Below, in pieces: positions 6,496 through 15,016 of a DNA stretch of 35,828 nt. Where the stretch lies: IMG/VR virus record IMGVR_UViG_3300045996_000342, positions 1-35,828 of that record, one strand, 5' to 3'. Numbering within the stretch: the stretch's first letter is position 1; each line of letters starts with the position of its first letter. Both the position numbers and the translations under genes were made by a program. The stretch comes from a virus. Under the pieces are notes generated by a model that saw only the letters and a program-made list of their open reading frames with translations, made no database searches and was not told the origin of the DNA.

Positions 6496-6504
6496 GGAGC
6501 ATCC

Positions 6505-7875
6505 GTGGCGCTTCGTGCGATTGGCAGACTAAGGGCGGGGGGCGGATCAGCAGCCACGCCCACGCCTGCCTCCCTGTTCACGGGCAGTCGTCAGGGGATG
6601 TGGCTTGACCCGTCCGACATGACCACGCTCTACCAGGACCGGGCGGGCACGACTCTTGTTACTGCCGTGGGTCAGAACGTCGGCAAGATGCTGGACAAGT
6701 CCGGCAACGGCTGGCACCGGGTAGCCGCCACAGACGGACAGCGCGGCATCCTGCGCCAGGACGGCAACGGGAAGTACTACATCGAGCACACGGTAGCGGC
6801 GAACACTGCCCTTGCCGGTGCAATCTCCGGGTGGGGTGCGAGCATGGCCTTCGGGGCTGTGTTTCAGTCCGCATCCGCTGCGAACAACCACGTTCTCTGG
6901 ACAAAGACACCTTCCTCCGATTTCATTGGTGCTCGCCAATCTGGCAACACCTCTGCCCCGGATTCGATTGCGAGCGATGTTGCAACGATGCTGAACGGCG
7001 TGAAGCTGTCGCCAAACACCCGCGCTCAACTGTTCACGGACACCGGCACGAACTTGCTGCTGGAAGAAGATCTGCTGTGCGATGTGTCGGGATGGGCGGA
7101 CATCTCGATTGGCGGCTACGGCAGTGGGTTTGCCTTTGGCGGCAGCTTCTACGGTGCTCTGGTCTACCAGCCAGCCACTCCCGCAGAGGTTGCTCTCGCG
7201 CGGACGTACCTTGCCGGGCTCGCAGGGCTGACCGTGCCCACGTACACCGGGGCGATCGGCTACGCGATTGGTGACAGCACGATTGCCAGCTACTTGGGGC
7301 AGAACTCGGTCACTTCGTACATGACCTCGGCGACGAGCCCGATTGTCAATCTCGCTGTGCCGAACGAGAACATCGTTCAACAGCAGACGGTCTGGAACGC
7401 CACGACGAGCAATCACGCCTATGCCAAGTGGGTGATTATCGAAGTCGGCCTGAACGACCTGGACATTACCGACGCGGCGACCCCGGCGCTGTCAACGGCA
7501 GCAGCCATCGCCCGCCTGCAAGCATTGGTGGATGACGTTCGCTCGGACGTATCCGCAGGAACGAAGGTGCTCATCTCCAAGATGACGCCCTGCCGCCAGC
7601 GCCTGATCGACATCTACGGAGCGACCAACGGCCCGCTGTCCTATCAGAAGTGGCTGGACATCAACACGGCCATTGCTGGCGGTGGATCTACCCCGATCAC
7701 GAACGTGGATGGCCGGATCACGGCACATGAACCGCTCCTGAATGACGGCAGCGGGAACCTGGCCGCCGCTTACGAAGTGGTCGGCTTTGAAGACGGAATC
7801 CATGAGAACAACGCAGGACGCCAGATCATCGCGGATGCCTGGGAAGACGCCCTGACCGCTCTTGGAATCCTGTAG
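6505..7875 (+). CDS. LamG-like/SGNH-hydrolase fusion, putative receptor-modifying esterase
   Basis: The 456-residue protein has two parts. Residues ~30-240 form a beta-rich LamG/concanavalin-like domain (MWLDPSDMTTLYQD...DKSGNG opening). Residues ~250-456 form an SGNH esterase: GDS with S258, a GLND block with N317, and a DGIH block giving D430 and H433. Such domains remove acetyl groups from surface polysaccharide in several tailspikes. GTG at 6505 follows GGAG by five bases. It opens the late operon just upstream of terS, which is unusual for a host-recognition gene. An intracellular esterase role is possible, but the LamG half argues for a virion protein. Confidence 0.8.
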   Translation: MALRAIGRLRAGGGSAATPTPASLFTGSRQGMWLDPSDMTTLYQDRAGTTLVTAVGQNVGKMLDKSGNGWHRVAATDGQRGILRQDGNGKYYIEHTVAANTALAGAISGWGASMAFGAVFQSASAANNHVLWTKTPSSDFIGARQSGNTSAPDSIASDVATMLNGVKLSPNTRAQLFTDTGTNLLLEEDLLCDVSGWADISIGGYGSGFAFGGSFYGALVYQPATPAEVALARTYLAGLAGLTVPTYTGAIGYAIGDSTIASYLGQNSVTSYMTSATSPIVNLAVPNENIVQQQTVWNATTSNHAYAKWVIIEVGLNDLDITDAATPALSTAAAIARLQALVDDVRSDVSAGTKVLISKMTPCRQRLIDIYGATNGPLSYQKWLDINTAIAGGGSTPITNVDGRITAHEPLLNDGSGNLAAAYEVVGFEDGIHENNAGRQIIADAWEDALTALGIL

Positions 7876-7935
7876 CAAACCAATCACTAAGCGAGGCGAG
7901 AGCAGCGCTCATTTCAGTTACAGATAGGAAAACAA

Positions 7936-8238
7936 ATGCCGCGCCCTAAGGGATTGCCCAAGACAGGCGGGCGTCAACCTGGCAGCGCGAACAAGGTGAC
8001 TCGCGAGTTCCGGGAGACAGTCCGCAAGCTGCTGGAGGACAACAGCGACAACGTTTCTCGTTGGTTGACTCTCGTTGCGGAAGGCGATGGGACGGACAGC
8101 GGCAAGCCCGACCCTGCCAAGGCGCTAGACCTGATGGCGAAGCTGGCCGAGTACGCCGCGCCCAAGCTCAACCGGACGGAGCACGTTGGTGACGGCGGCG
8201 GGCCGGTCAAACAGGATGTGAGGCTGATCTTTGATTGA
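7936..8238 (+). CDS. terS: Terminase small subunit-like protein
   Basis: This 100-residue basic protein begins MPRPKGLPKTGGRQPGS, typical of DUF5681-like or small-terminase N-termini. It continues with an HTH-like VTREFRETVRKLLEDN...W segment and an oligomerisation-type helix (AKALDLMAKLAEYAAPKL). It precedes and overlaps the large subunit by eight bases (TTGATTGA), so it should provide DNA recognition for packaging. TAGGAAAAC before the ATG is a moderate ribosome-binding site. The family identity rests on pattern and position. Confidence 0.75.
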   Translation: MPRPKGLPKTGGRQPGSANKVTREFRETVRKLLEDNSDNVSRWLTLVAEGDGTDSGKPDPAKALDLMAKLAEYAAPKLNRTEHVGDGGGPVKQDVRLIFD

Positions 8239-9493
8239 GGCGCGGTTTCCCAAGAAGCTGCGCTTTCTGTTCCAGCCGTGCCGCTACAAGGTGGCGCGAG
8301 GTGGACGGGGGTCGGGTAAGAGCTGGGGCTTTGCTCGGGCGCTCATCCTGCTGGGGGCGAACAGGACGACGCGGGTTCTGTGTACGCGAGAGGTGCAGAA
8401 GTCGATTCAGCAGTCGGTGCATCAGCTCCTGCGGGACCAGATCGAGGCTTTGGGGTTGAGTGGGTTCTACGAGGTTCTAGCTACCGAGATCCGGGGCAAG
8501 AACGGCACGCAGTTCTTCTTCTCCGGCTTGAGCGACCAAACGGCGGAAAGCCTGAAGTCGTTTGAGGGGGTCGATGTCTGTTGGGTGGAGGAGGCGCAAG
8601 CCGTTTCCAAGAACAGTTGGAACATCCTGATTCCGACCATCCGCAAGGACGGGTCCGAGATCTGGATCACGTACAACCCGCAGTTGGAGAGCGACGAGAC
8701 GCACCAGCGGTTCACGATGAAGCCGCCGCCCGATTGCGTGAACGTCGAGCTGAACTACTCGGACAACCCGTACTTTCCGACCGTGCTGGAGGCTGAGCGC
8801 AAGCAGGCCAAAGCGACGATGAAGCCGGAGGACTACGCGCACATTTGGGAAGGGCGGTGCAAGCCAGCGGTTGAGGGTGCCATCTACTTCGATCAGATGG
8901 CGCAGGCAAAGATTGCCGAGGTGCCGCACGATGCCTTGCTCAAGACGCATTGCATCTGGGATCTCGGGTTTAACGACTCGATGTCCATCATCCTGGCGCA
9001 GCGGGTTGCCTCGGAGATCCGGATCATCAGCTACATCGAGGGGACGCAACGAACCCTTGCGGACTACTCGGACGAACTGCGAGCCTTGAAGCTGGACGGC
9101 CAGCCGATCAATTGGGGCTCGGCGTGGCTACCGCATGACGGGTTCGCCACCAGGCATCAGAGCGGCAAGAGCGATGCTGCGGTGATGGGCGCTCTGAAGT
9201 GGGACGTTCGCAAGGTGCCGCAGACGGACGTAGAGGCGGGCATCAAGCGGGCCCGGGAAATGTTCCCCCGGGTGTACTTCAGCAAGACGCGAGCGGAGCG
9301 GCTGATTGAGTGCCTGAAGCGCTATCGGCGCCACGTAAGCATGGCGACGGGCGAGCCGGGGAAGCCGGTACACGACGAATTCAGCCACGGAGCGGACGCA
9401 TTCCGCTACCTGGCGATGTGCGCGGACGACCTGACCAACGACAGCAAAGAGTGGGAAGCGCCGCTCAAACTGAATACCAAGTACATCGTATGA
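8231..9493 (+). CDS. terL: Terminase large subunit (packaging ATPase/nuclease)
   Basis: This 420-residue protein is of the PBSX/phage-terminase type. The ATPase has Walker A GGRGSGKS at 24-31 and a Walker B-like VDVCWVEEA at 114-122, followed by TYNP. The C-terminal RNase H-like nuclease shows acidic positions in WDLGFNDS, in PHDGFATRH and in DEFSHGADAFRY. It pumps DNA into the prohead through the portal and cuts it. The TTG at 8231 is the only start giving the N-terminal strand before Walker A, and it overlaps the terS stop. Confidence 0.95.
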   Translation: MIEARFPKKLRFLFQPCRYKVARGGRGSGKSWGFARALILLGANRTTRVLCTREVQKSIQQSVHQLLRDQIEALGLSGFYEVLATEIRGKNGTQFFFSGLSDQTAESLKSFEGVDVCWVEEAQAVSKNSWNILIPTIRKDGSEIWITYNPQLESDETHQRFTMKPPPDCVNVELNYSDNPYFPTVLEAERKQAKATMKPEDYAHIWEGRCKPAVEGAIYFDQMAQAKIAEVPHDALLKTHCIWDLGFNDSMSIILAQRVASEIRIISYIEGTQRTLADYSDELRALKLDGQPINWGSAWLPHDGFATRHQSGKSDAAVMGALKWDVRKVPQTDVEAGIKRAREMFPRVYFSKTRAERLIECLKRYRRHVSMATGEPGKPVHDEFSHGADAFRYLAMCADDLTNDSKEWEAPLKLNTKYIV

Positions 9494-9813
9494 ACGAACC
9501 CAAGAAACGCGGACGACCGGCCAAGGCGAAGGTGCTAGAGGCATCTCCGCAAGAGCAAGCAGCGGACAACAAGGCCACTGTGAAGCTGACCGTTGCCAGC
9601 CTTCCCGGCTGTGAGGTGGCGTCTGCAAAGTACGCCGTTCGTGTGTGGAACGGGCAGAGCGACAGTATTCCTGTCCGCGAGCGTATCAAGCGCGTCATCA
9701 ACGCCCTGCGCGGTCAGGAACTGATCCCGGCTGAGACAGAGCCCGACCAACGAACCGCCGTGCTTGCCATGCTGGCCGCACAGGGCATCCGCGTTAAGAG
9801 CCTAGAACTGTGA
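9490..9813 (+). CDS. Hypothetical protein between terL and portal, 107 aa
   Basis: The ATG overlaps the terL stop (ATGA) and its stop overlaps the portal GTG (GTGA). The N-terminus is a basic AT-hook-like tail (KKRGRPAKAK). Residues 38-107 include VKLTVASLPGCEVASAKYAVRVWNG and a helical VRERIKRVINALRGQEL part. The tight coupling suggests a head-assembly or packaging accessory. I do not recognise the family. Confidence 0.7.
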   Translation: MNEPKKRGRPAKAKVLEASPQEQAADNKATVKLTVASLPGCEVASAKYAVRVWNGQSDSIPVRERIKRVINALRGQELIPAETEPDQRTAVLAMLAAQGIRVKSLEL

Positions 9814-11981
9814 AGCTCACCGACAACGATCTGCTCGGCATCATCCGGGCGCACCGTGACGATTCGCTAGGAGCCGAGGACGGCGACCTGTCGAACCAGC
9901 GTGCAGCCGCGATGGATCACTACCACGGACGCCCCTATGGCAATGAGGTAGACGGCAGGTCGCAGGTCGTCTCACGTGACCTGCAAGAGGCTGTGGATTG
10001 GGCGCTGCCGTCCATCGTCCGCGCTTTCGTGCAGTCGGGCAACCTCGGTGAGTTCACCCCTGTCGGCCCGGAAGATGAGCAGCTTGCCAAGCAGGAGAGC
10101 GATTACGTCAACCAAGTCCTGATGAAGGACAACCCCGGTTTCGTCGGCCTGCACGATGTCATCAAGGACACGCTGCTCCTGAAGAACGGCTATGCGAAGC
10201 ATTGGTGGGACGAGAAGGACAAGATCGAGGACGTTGAATACACCGGCCTGACGCTGGACGCCCTGACCAAGATGATTCAAGACCTGGAGGGCAAGGGTGC
10301 CACGGTCGAGATCAAGGGGCAGGAAAGCCGCATCGTCCAGCTTGAGCAGCACGCCGAGCAGGGCGGCATGTCGCAGCCGCTGGAGGTGTTTGACGTAAAG
10401 CTCCAGATCAAGCGCAAGGTGGGCAAACTCGTCTGGATGGCGGTCCCCACTGAGGAAGTGCGCGTGTCCAAGAAGTGTCGTGGCACGTTGCAAGACTCGC
10501 CGTTCACCGAGCACGTTACCAAAAAGACCCGCTCCGAGCTTATTGAGATGGGCATGCCGCGTTCGTTCGTGGATGAACTGCCTGCCTACAACGAGCGCGA
10601 TCACGACTCGCAGGAGTACGCCCGTGACTCTGTGGATGACGAGTCCGACAGTGACGGAGCGACCTCGGGTGATCGCTCGATGGATGAAATCGAGTTCTGC
10701 GAAGCGTACATCCGCGTTGACTACGACGACGATGGCATTGCCGAACTGCGCAAGATCGTCACGGTAGCCAACAAGCTGCCGCCTGGCGAGCAGTGGAACG
10801 AGCCGATTCCCGCTGTCCCGATGACGGGTTTTGTCTGCAAGCGTGTGCCCCATCGGCATGTGGGCGAGTCGCTGGACGATGAGCTGGCCGACTTGCAGGA
10901 GATCAAGACCACGCTCACCCGTCAGTTGATGGACAACGTCTACCTGACGAACAACAGTGAGAAGGTCGTCAACGAGCGCGTGAACCTGCGCGACATCATG
11001 ACCACCACGCCGGGCGGTGTGAAGCGCGTCCGAGGTGAAGGGCCGGTGGGCGATAGCGTCATGCCGCTGATCACGCCGAGCATCATCGACAAGATCATGC
11101 CGGTGATCGACTACTGGGACAAAACCAAGGAGATCCGCACGGGTGTGCGTCCCGGCTCCGACATGGACCCGGATGTCCTGAAAGAGACGACCAAGGGTGC
11201 GTTCCTGGAGCACCTGAACCGGGCATCTCAGAAGATCGAGATGATTACCCGCCTGATCGCTGAAATCGGGGTCAAGGAGCTTGTTCTACAGGCCCACGGC
11301 ATCCTGAATCGCCATCAGGACCAGCCGCGCATGGTGCAGCTTCGCGGCAAGTGGGTGCAGGTGAATCCGCGTGAGTGGCAGGAACGCACCGACCTGACCG
11401 TGCGTGTTGGTCTTGGTACGGGCAACGAGGAGGAAAAGCGGCAGAAGCTGCTGATGCTGTCTCAGTTGCAGGGAGCTTTGCTGCAAGCGGCGACCACGGC
11501 ACCTCCGCAGGTGTACGCCAAGATGTACTCCCTGTTTGAGGATGTGGCAAACGCCATGAGCTTTGAACTGGCCGAGAAGTACGCCCTGGCCCCGAACGGC
11601 GAGGAGTACCAGGCGCTCAAGCAGCAGACGGCGAATCAGCCCAATCCTGAGGTGATGATCGAGCAGGCCAAGCTCCAGAGCACGCAGCAGCTAGAGCAGA
11701 TGCGGATGCAGATGCAGCAGCAGACCGATGCGAACCGTCAGGAGATGGAGGCGCAGCAGCAGCAGGCCAAGCTGTCCATGCAGATGGAGCTTGAGCAGGT
11801 CAAAGCGCAGATGACGATGCAGCTTGAGCGTGAGCGTGCAGCCTTGAAGGCGCAGGTTGACACGCTGATTGCCCGGATGAACAACGAGGCCAAGATTGAC
11901 GTTGCCCAGCTCAGTGCGCAGACCACGCTCAGCGCGGCGCAGGAAGGGGCTTCTGATGCGGCTGTGGAGGGTGGCGAATGA
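9810..11981 (+). CDS. Portal protein
   Basis: The 723-residue protein is the size expected for podovirus portals that extend into a barrel. The core carries typical portal pieces: LQEAVDWALPSIVRAF, KDTLLLKNGYAKHWWDE, EEVRVSKKCRG, CEAYIRVDYDDDGIAELRKI, DELADLQEIKTTLTRQLMDNVYLTNN and TGVRPGSDMDPD. Residues ~610-700 are a Gln/Met-rich coiled coil. Twelve copies would form the head vertex channel that docks terminase and then the tail adaptor. GTG at 9810 overlaps the previous stop. Identification by pattern and by position after terL is firm. Confidence 0.92.
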   Translation: MKLTDNDLLGIIRAHRDDSLGAEDGDLSNQRAAAMDHYHGRPYGNEVDGRSQVVSRDLQEAVDWALPSIVRAFVQSGNLGEFTPVGPEDEQLAKQESDYVNQVLMKDNPGFVGLHDVIKDTLLLKNGYAKHWWDEKDKIEDVEYTGLTLDALTKMIQDLEGKGATVEIKGQESRIVQLEQHAEQGGMSQPLEVFDVKLQIKRKVGKLVWMAVPTEEVRVSKKCRGTLQDSPFTEHVTKKTRSELIEMGMPRSFVDELPAYNERDHDSQEYARDSVDDESDSDGATSGDRSMDEIEFCEAYIRVDYDDDGIAELRKIVTVANKLPPGEQWNEPIPAVPMTGFVCKRVPHRHVGESLDDELADLQEIKTTLTRQLMDNVYLTNNSEKVVNERVNLRDIMTTTPGGVKRVRGEGPVGDSVMPLITPSIIDKIMPVIDYWDKTKEIRTGVRPGSDMDPDVLKETTKGAFLEHLNRASQKIEMITRLIAEIGVKELVLQAHGILNRHQDQPRMVQLRGKWVQVNPREWQERTDLTVRVGLGTGNEEEKRQKLLMLSQLQGALLQAATTAPPQVYAKMYSLFEDVANAMSFELAEKYALAPNGEEYQALKQQTANQPNPEVMIEQAKLQSTQQLEQMRMQMQQQTDANRQEMEAQQQQAKLSMQMELEQVKAQMTMQLERERAALKAQVDTLIARMNNEAKIDVAQLSAQTTLSAAQEGASDAAVEGGE

Positions 11982-12283
11982 TTAGCCGACTGCGTGAGAT
12001 GTTCTCGCCCCAAGAACGCCGGGTTGTGGGCGAGGAGGCCAAGCAGCTTCTGCGCAACCCGCACTTTGTTGAGGCGTGGGACGCTGTGGCGGGCTACCTT
12101 GACCAGGTAGCGCTGTCCTGCGACCCCGACAACAAGGACAAGGCGCAGCGCATCGTCATCTCCCGGCAGCTCTTGCAGGCTGTCAGGCAAGAGTTCATCC
12201 GCAAGGTCGAAGACGGCGAGATGGCCGAGATCGAGATTGCCGAACTGGAGCGCAAGCGTAGGCCGCTGCGGTTCGAGCGATAG
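11978..12283 (+). CDS. Hypothetical protein after portal, 101 aa
   Basis: The ATG overlaps the portal stop. The protein is almost entirely helical and charged (FSPQERRVVGEEAKQLLRNPHFVEAWDAV...DKDKAQRIVISRQLLQAVRQEF...RKVEDGEMAEIEIAELERKRRPLR). The EAKQLLxNPxFxxAxD pattern recurs in small proteins next to portals of similar phages. Role unknown; a head-assembly helper is possible. Confidence 0.75.
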   Translation: MISRLREMFSPQERRVVGEEAKQLLRNPHFVEAWDAVAGYLDQVALSCDPDNKDKAQRIVISRQLLQAVRQEFIRKVEDGEMAEIEIAELERKRRPLRFER

Positions 12284-12287
12284 GTTT

Positions 12288-12360
12288 TGGCGGAGGCGCA
12301 TGGCGCTTGACGGGATCAGTGGGGAGGGCGGCCCGAATCGGTTAAACCCCACCTCCGCCA
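12288..12360 (+). other. Nested inverted repeats upstream of scaffold gene
   Basis: TGGCGGAG (12288-12295) pairs with CTCCGCCA (12353-12360). Inside, GTGGGG pairs with CCCCAC directly against the outer stem, and GCGC-ATG-GCGC forms a small arm. The folded element is ~73 bases and lies in the 5' leader of the scaffold gene. It has no T-run, so it is not a terminator. A regulatory or processing structure is likely. Confidence 0.45.
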
Positions 12361-12409
12361 GATTGGTTAGCAGGCTGACAGCACCCAGCCACTAAGCCGG
12401 AAGGCTAGA

Positions 12410-13480
12410 TTGGTGCAGCCCAGCGCAGTGATGCGTCGGCATGGAGAGTTAGTGGAAGACGAACTGGAACCGCAGAACCCTACCCCCGGAAACGAGGGCG
12501 CAAGTACGCTGGACCCCCTGGACCGTATCGAGCGCATGCTCGCTGCACAGGACGATCCAGGCAAACCCAAGCAGGATGACCCTGCTGACGGTGCAGCAAC
12601 CGAAGACGTTAAGCCTGAAGGCGATGGACAGCAGTCCGACGAGCCGCAGCTAACAACCTCCGACCTCGCCAAGTACCTCGGTATTGACGAAGCCGCGCTA
12701 GACCTCGATGAGGACGGCACGGTCAAGCTCAAGACCAAGGTCGATGGGGTTGAAGGTGCTGCCAAGCTCCAAGACTTGCTCAAGTCCTACCAATTGCAGG
12801 AGCACGTAGACAAGAAGTCGCGGGAAGCATCGGAGCGTGAGAAGGCTCTGAACGCCCGCATGCAAGAGGCAGAGCAGCAGTTTTCGCAGCGTCTGCAATA
12901 CGCGGAGAACCTAGCCAACGTCGCGGCGAACCAGCTACTTCAGGAGTTCCAGTCCATCAACTGGCCCGCTCTGGAGCAGCAGGACGCAGGGCAGGCGGCG
13001 CTTCTGCGTCAGAAGTTCCAGGAAAAGCAAGCCCAATTGCGCGGGGTGTTCCACAACATCCAGCAAGAGAAGGCGCAAAGCGAGCACAAGACGAATGCGG
13101 CAACGCAGGAGTCCTTGCAGCGCGAGGCGGCACGTCTGCCCGAGCTGATCCCGGAATGGAAGGACGCAACGGTCGCACAAAAAGAGCGTTCGGAGATTCG
13201 TGATTGGGCCATCAAGGCCGGTTACGAGCCCTCGGAAGTGGACAGCATCAGCAAAGCCCACCACGTAGCAGTGCTGCGCAAGGCAATGCTCGCTGACAAG
13301 CTCCAGCAGTCGCGCCCGGAAGTGGAGAACCGCGTTCGCACGGCACCGAAGCTGGTTAAACCCGGCCAAGCGCAGCAGAACACGCAGGAACAGAGCCTGC
13401 GAAACCTCAAGCAATCCGTCCAGAAGTCCGGTGGCAAGAAGGGCATTGAAGCCTATCTGCTGGCTACCGGGCGTGCTTAA
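12410..13480 (+). CDS. Putative scaffolding protein
   Basis: This ~356-residue protein is very acidic and disordered for the first ~90 residues. It becomes a long coiled coil (about 120-230, EREKALNARMQEAEQQFSQRLQ and QEKQAQLRG), with a conserved-looking PELIPEWKDATVAQKERSEIRDWAIKAGY segment and a Lys/Ser-rich C-terminus. It lies immediately before the capsid gene, and composition plus position fit a scaffold. The start is uncertain: TTG 12410 or GTG 12413 behind GGAAGG, or GTG 12455 behind GGAGAG. Confidence 0.8.
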   Translation: MVQPSAVMRRHGELVEDELEPQNPTPGNEGASTLDPLDRIERMLAAQDDPGKPKQDDPADGAATEDVKPEGDGQQSDEPQLTTSDLAKYLGIDEAALDLDEDGTVKLKTKVDGVEGAAKLQDLLKSYQLQEHVDKKSREASEREKALNARMQEAEQQFSQRLQYAENLANVAANQLLQEFQSINWPALEQQDAGQAALLRQKFQEKQAQLRGVFHNIQQEKAQSEHKTNAATQESLQREAARLPELIPEWKDATVAQKERSEIRDWAIKAGYEPSEVDSISKAHHVAVLRKAMLADKLQQSRPEVENRVRTAPKLVKPGQAQQNTQEQSLRNLKQSVQKSGGKKGIEAYLLATGRA

Positions 13481-13511
13481 CCCTTAACGCCGAGAGGCGC
13501 TGGAGTTCATC

Positions 13512-14459
13512 ATGGCTCAACCGAGCAACACCCATTCCACGTATGACCACGTGGGCCGTCGCGAAGACCTTTCCGACATCATCTACGACGTTACCCCCAC
13601 GGAAACGCCGTTCCTGTCTGCCATCCCGAAGGGGAAGGCGACCAGCACCAAGCATGAGTGGCTGACGCGCGCTCTTGCTGCCGCGTCCGGCTCCAATGCC
13701 GTGATCGAAGGTGACGACGCCACCACGGACGCTGCGAACACCAACGTTCGCCTGTTCAACTACACCCAAATCTCGGACAAGGTTGCTCGCGTGACCGGCA
13801 CCCAAGAGGCGGTGAACAACGCTGGCATGCGCTCCACGATGGCGCGTGAGATGTCCGACAAGATGAAGGAACTCAAGCGCGACGTGGAAACCACGCTGCT
13901 GCAAGACGTTGCCTACGTCGCGGGCAACGACACGCTCGCTCGCAAGATGGCTGGCCTGTCCTGCTACGTGAAGACCAACATCTCCAAGGCGTCGGATGGC
14001 ACCGCCGCTACGGGTGATGGTTCGGATGCGTACACCGAAGGCACCGCCCGCGTGCTGGACGAGTCGCTGGTGGAGGCTGCGCTGGCTACCGGCTGGAGCA
14101 ACGGTGCGAATCCCTCGCTGGGCATCTGCAACGCCTTCCAGAAGCGCAAGTTCGCCGCGTTCTCTGGCTCGTCTACCAAGATGAGCGACGGTGACAAGCG
14201 CAAGGTGACGAACAACGTCGAGGTGTACGTTGACCCGCTGGGCACGGAGATCCGCCTGGTGCCGTGCCGTCAGGCCCCGACCAACACCGTGTTCTTCGTG
14301 GACCCGGAGATGGTCGAGTTCTCGACGCTGCGCGACTTCCAGACCAAGGAACTGGCGAAGACCGGCGACTCCGAGCGCAAGCAGATCCTCGTGGAATACA
14401 CGATGGAAGTGCGCAACGAGAAGGGCCATTGCGCCGTGTACGACCTGACCACCAGCTGA
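13512..14459 (+). CDS. Major capsid protein (SU10-like / DUF5309 type)
   Basis: At 315 residues with an early HxTYDHVGRREDLSDIIYDVTPTETPFLSAI opening, this matches the HK97-fold coat proteins annotated as SU10-like. Other typical elements are HEWLTRAL near residue 45, NYTQISDKVARVTGTQEAV, a long spine helix (MREMSDKMKELKRDVETTLLQ), and VYVDPLGTEIRLVPCRQ near the C-terminus. It assembles the icosahedral shell around the preceding scaffold product. CTGGAG is the ribosome-binding site. A strong TTCG hairpin follows its stop. Confidence 0.92.
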   Translation: MAQPSNTHSTYDHVGRREDLSDIIYDVTPTETPFLSAIPKGKATSTKHEWLTRALAAASGSNAVIEGDDATTDAANTNVRLFNYTQISDKVARVTGTQEAVNNAGMRSTMAREMSDKMKELKRDVETTLLQDVAYVAGNDTLARKMAGLSCYVKTNISKASDGTAATGDGSDAYTEGTARVLDESLVEAALATGWSNGANPSLGICNAFQKRKFAAFSGSSTKMSDGDKRKVTNNVEVYVDPLGTEIRLVPCRQAPTNTVFFVDPEMVEFSTLRDFQTKELAKTGDSERKQILVEYTMEVRNEKGHCAVYDLTTS

Positions 14460-14466
14460 TGAAGGG

Positions 14467-14484
14467 AGGCCCCTTCGGGGGCTT
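14467..14484 (+). other. TTCG hairpin after the capsid gene
   Basis: AGGCCCC-TTCG-GGGGCTT forms a 7-bp stem (one wobble) but is followed by CTCTCCC rather than T residues. It probably protects the abundant capsid mRNA 3' end or partly attenuates downstream transcription. Confidence 0.55.
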
Positions 14485-14504
14485 CTCTCCCTACAGGAGA
14501 AACC

Positions 14505-14975
14505 ATGATTCAGACCAAACCGGCCACCGATGGCTCCACCAAGCGGGTGGATGTCGTCTCGGGGGTGGGCGTCGAGAACTTCCCGCCCGAGGTGGTGACG
14601 GCTACGAACGTCATCACTGCGGACGAGTCAGGCAAGACGTTCTTCCTCAATTCCGCTACCGAGTTCGTGTCCACGCTGCCCGCTCCCAAGATCGGCATGC
14701 GCTTCACGTTCATCGTCAAGGCCGCGCCTGCGGGTGCGAGCTACACCATCGTGACGAACGCCTCGGCGAACGTCATCAAGGGTGCAGTGTTCTCGTCGGA
14801 CCTCAACGCTGCCAGCGATGGCGACTTGGAAACCACGGGCGGCGACACGATCACGCTGGTTGACGCCAAGGCAGTTGCAGGCGACCGCGTTGAACTGTTC
14901 TGCGATGGGACGTTCTGGTACGCCCATGCGTTTGTGTCGGCGTTCGACGCCTGCACGATCACGACGGCGAGCTAA
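14505..14975 (+). CDS. Putative virion surface or decoration protein, 156 aa
   Basis: A 156-residue Thr/Ala/Val-rich, beta-predicted protein is encoded between capsid and head-completion genes behind an AGGAGAAA site. It contains VITADESGKTFFLNSATEFVSTLPAP, a GMRFTFIVKAAPAG strand pair and VELFCDGTFWYAHAFVS at the end. This resembles small beta-rich head-fibre or tail-associated domains. The location right after the coat gene and before a terminator suggests high expression, as for decoration proteins. The role is inferred. Confidence 0.65.
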   Translation: MIQTKPATDGSTKRVDVVSGVGVENFPPEVVTATNVITADESGKTFFLNSATEFVSTLPAPKIGMRFTFIVKAAPAGASYTIVTNASANVIKGAVFSSDLNAASDGDLETTGGDTITLVDAKAVAGDRVELFCDGTFWYAHAFVSAFDACTITTAS

Positions 14976-14994
14976 TCAGGCAGCAACTAGAGGG

Positions 14995-15016
14995 ACGGGG
15001 CTTCGGCCCCGTTTTT
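14995..15016 (+). terminator. Intrinsic terminator after 156-aa virion gene
   Basis: ACGGGGC and GCCCCGT pair perfectly around TTCG, followed by TTTTT. It sits between two late genes, so it should cut down transcription beyond the capsid segment unless antiterminated. Confidence 0.85.

Larger units (their letters stand above)
6129..6504 (+). other. Non-coding leader before the late genes
   Basis: No convincing gene lies in this 376-base gap. It starts with a small inverted repeat, then an intrinsic terminator (6182-6205), then GGGGACGCTC at 6212-6221 pairing exactly with GAGCGTCCCC at 6278-6287. A TTGCCA/TGGCAA dyad at 6443-6457 follows, and a second strong terminator (6464-6495) ends just ten bases before the first late gene. 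It looks like a structured leader RNA of the kind used in Q-type antitermination. A packaging site is the alternative. Confidence 0.5.

Noticed and set aside
6129-6504. cos or pac site
   Set aside because: A structured gap near terminase genes could be a packaging site, but nothing in the sequence shows the cut positions or terS-binding repeats, so it is not annotated as such.
9972-11213. Long minus-strand open frame opposite the portal gene
   Set aside because: It has codon-complement composition of the portal gene, no ribosome-binding site and no recognisable motif; the plus-strand portal is certain. The same applies to long minus frames opposite the capsid (13464-14429), 6547-7416 and 17673-18524.
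12288-12360. tRNA-like element (7-8 bp outer stem, ~73 bases)
   Set aside because: The segment before the 3' strand does not form a 5-bp T-arm with a TTCRA loop, and no 7-base anticodon loop is found, so it is not a tRNA.
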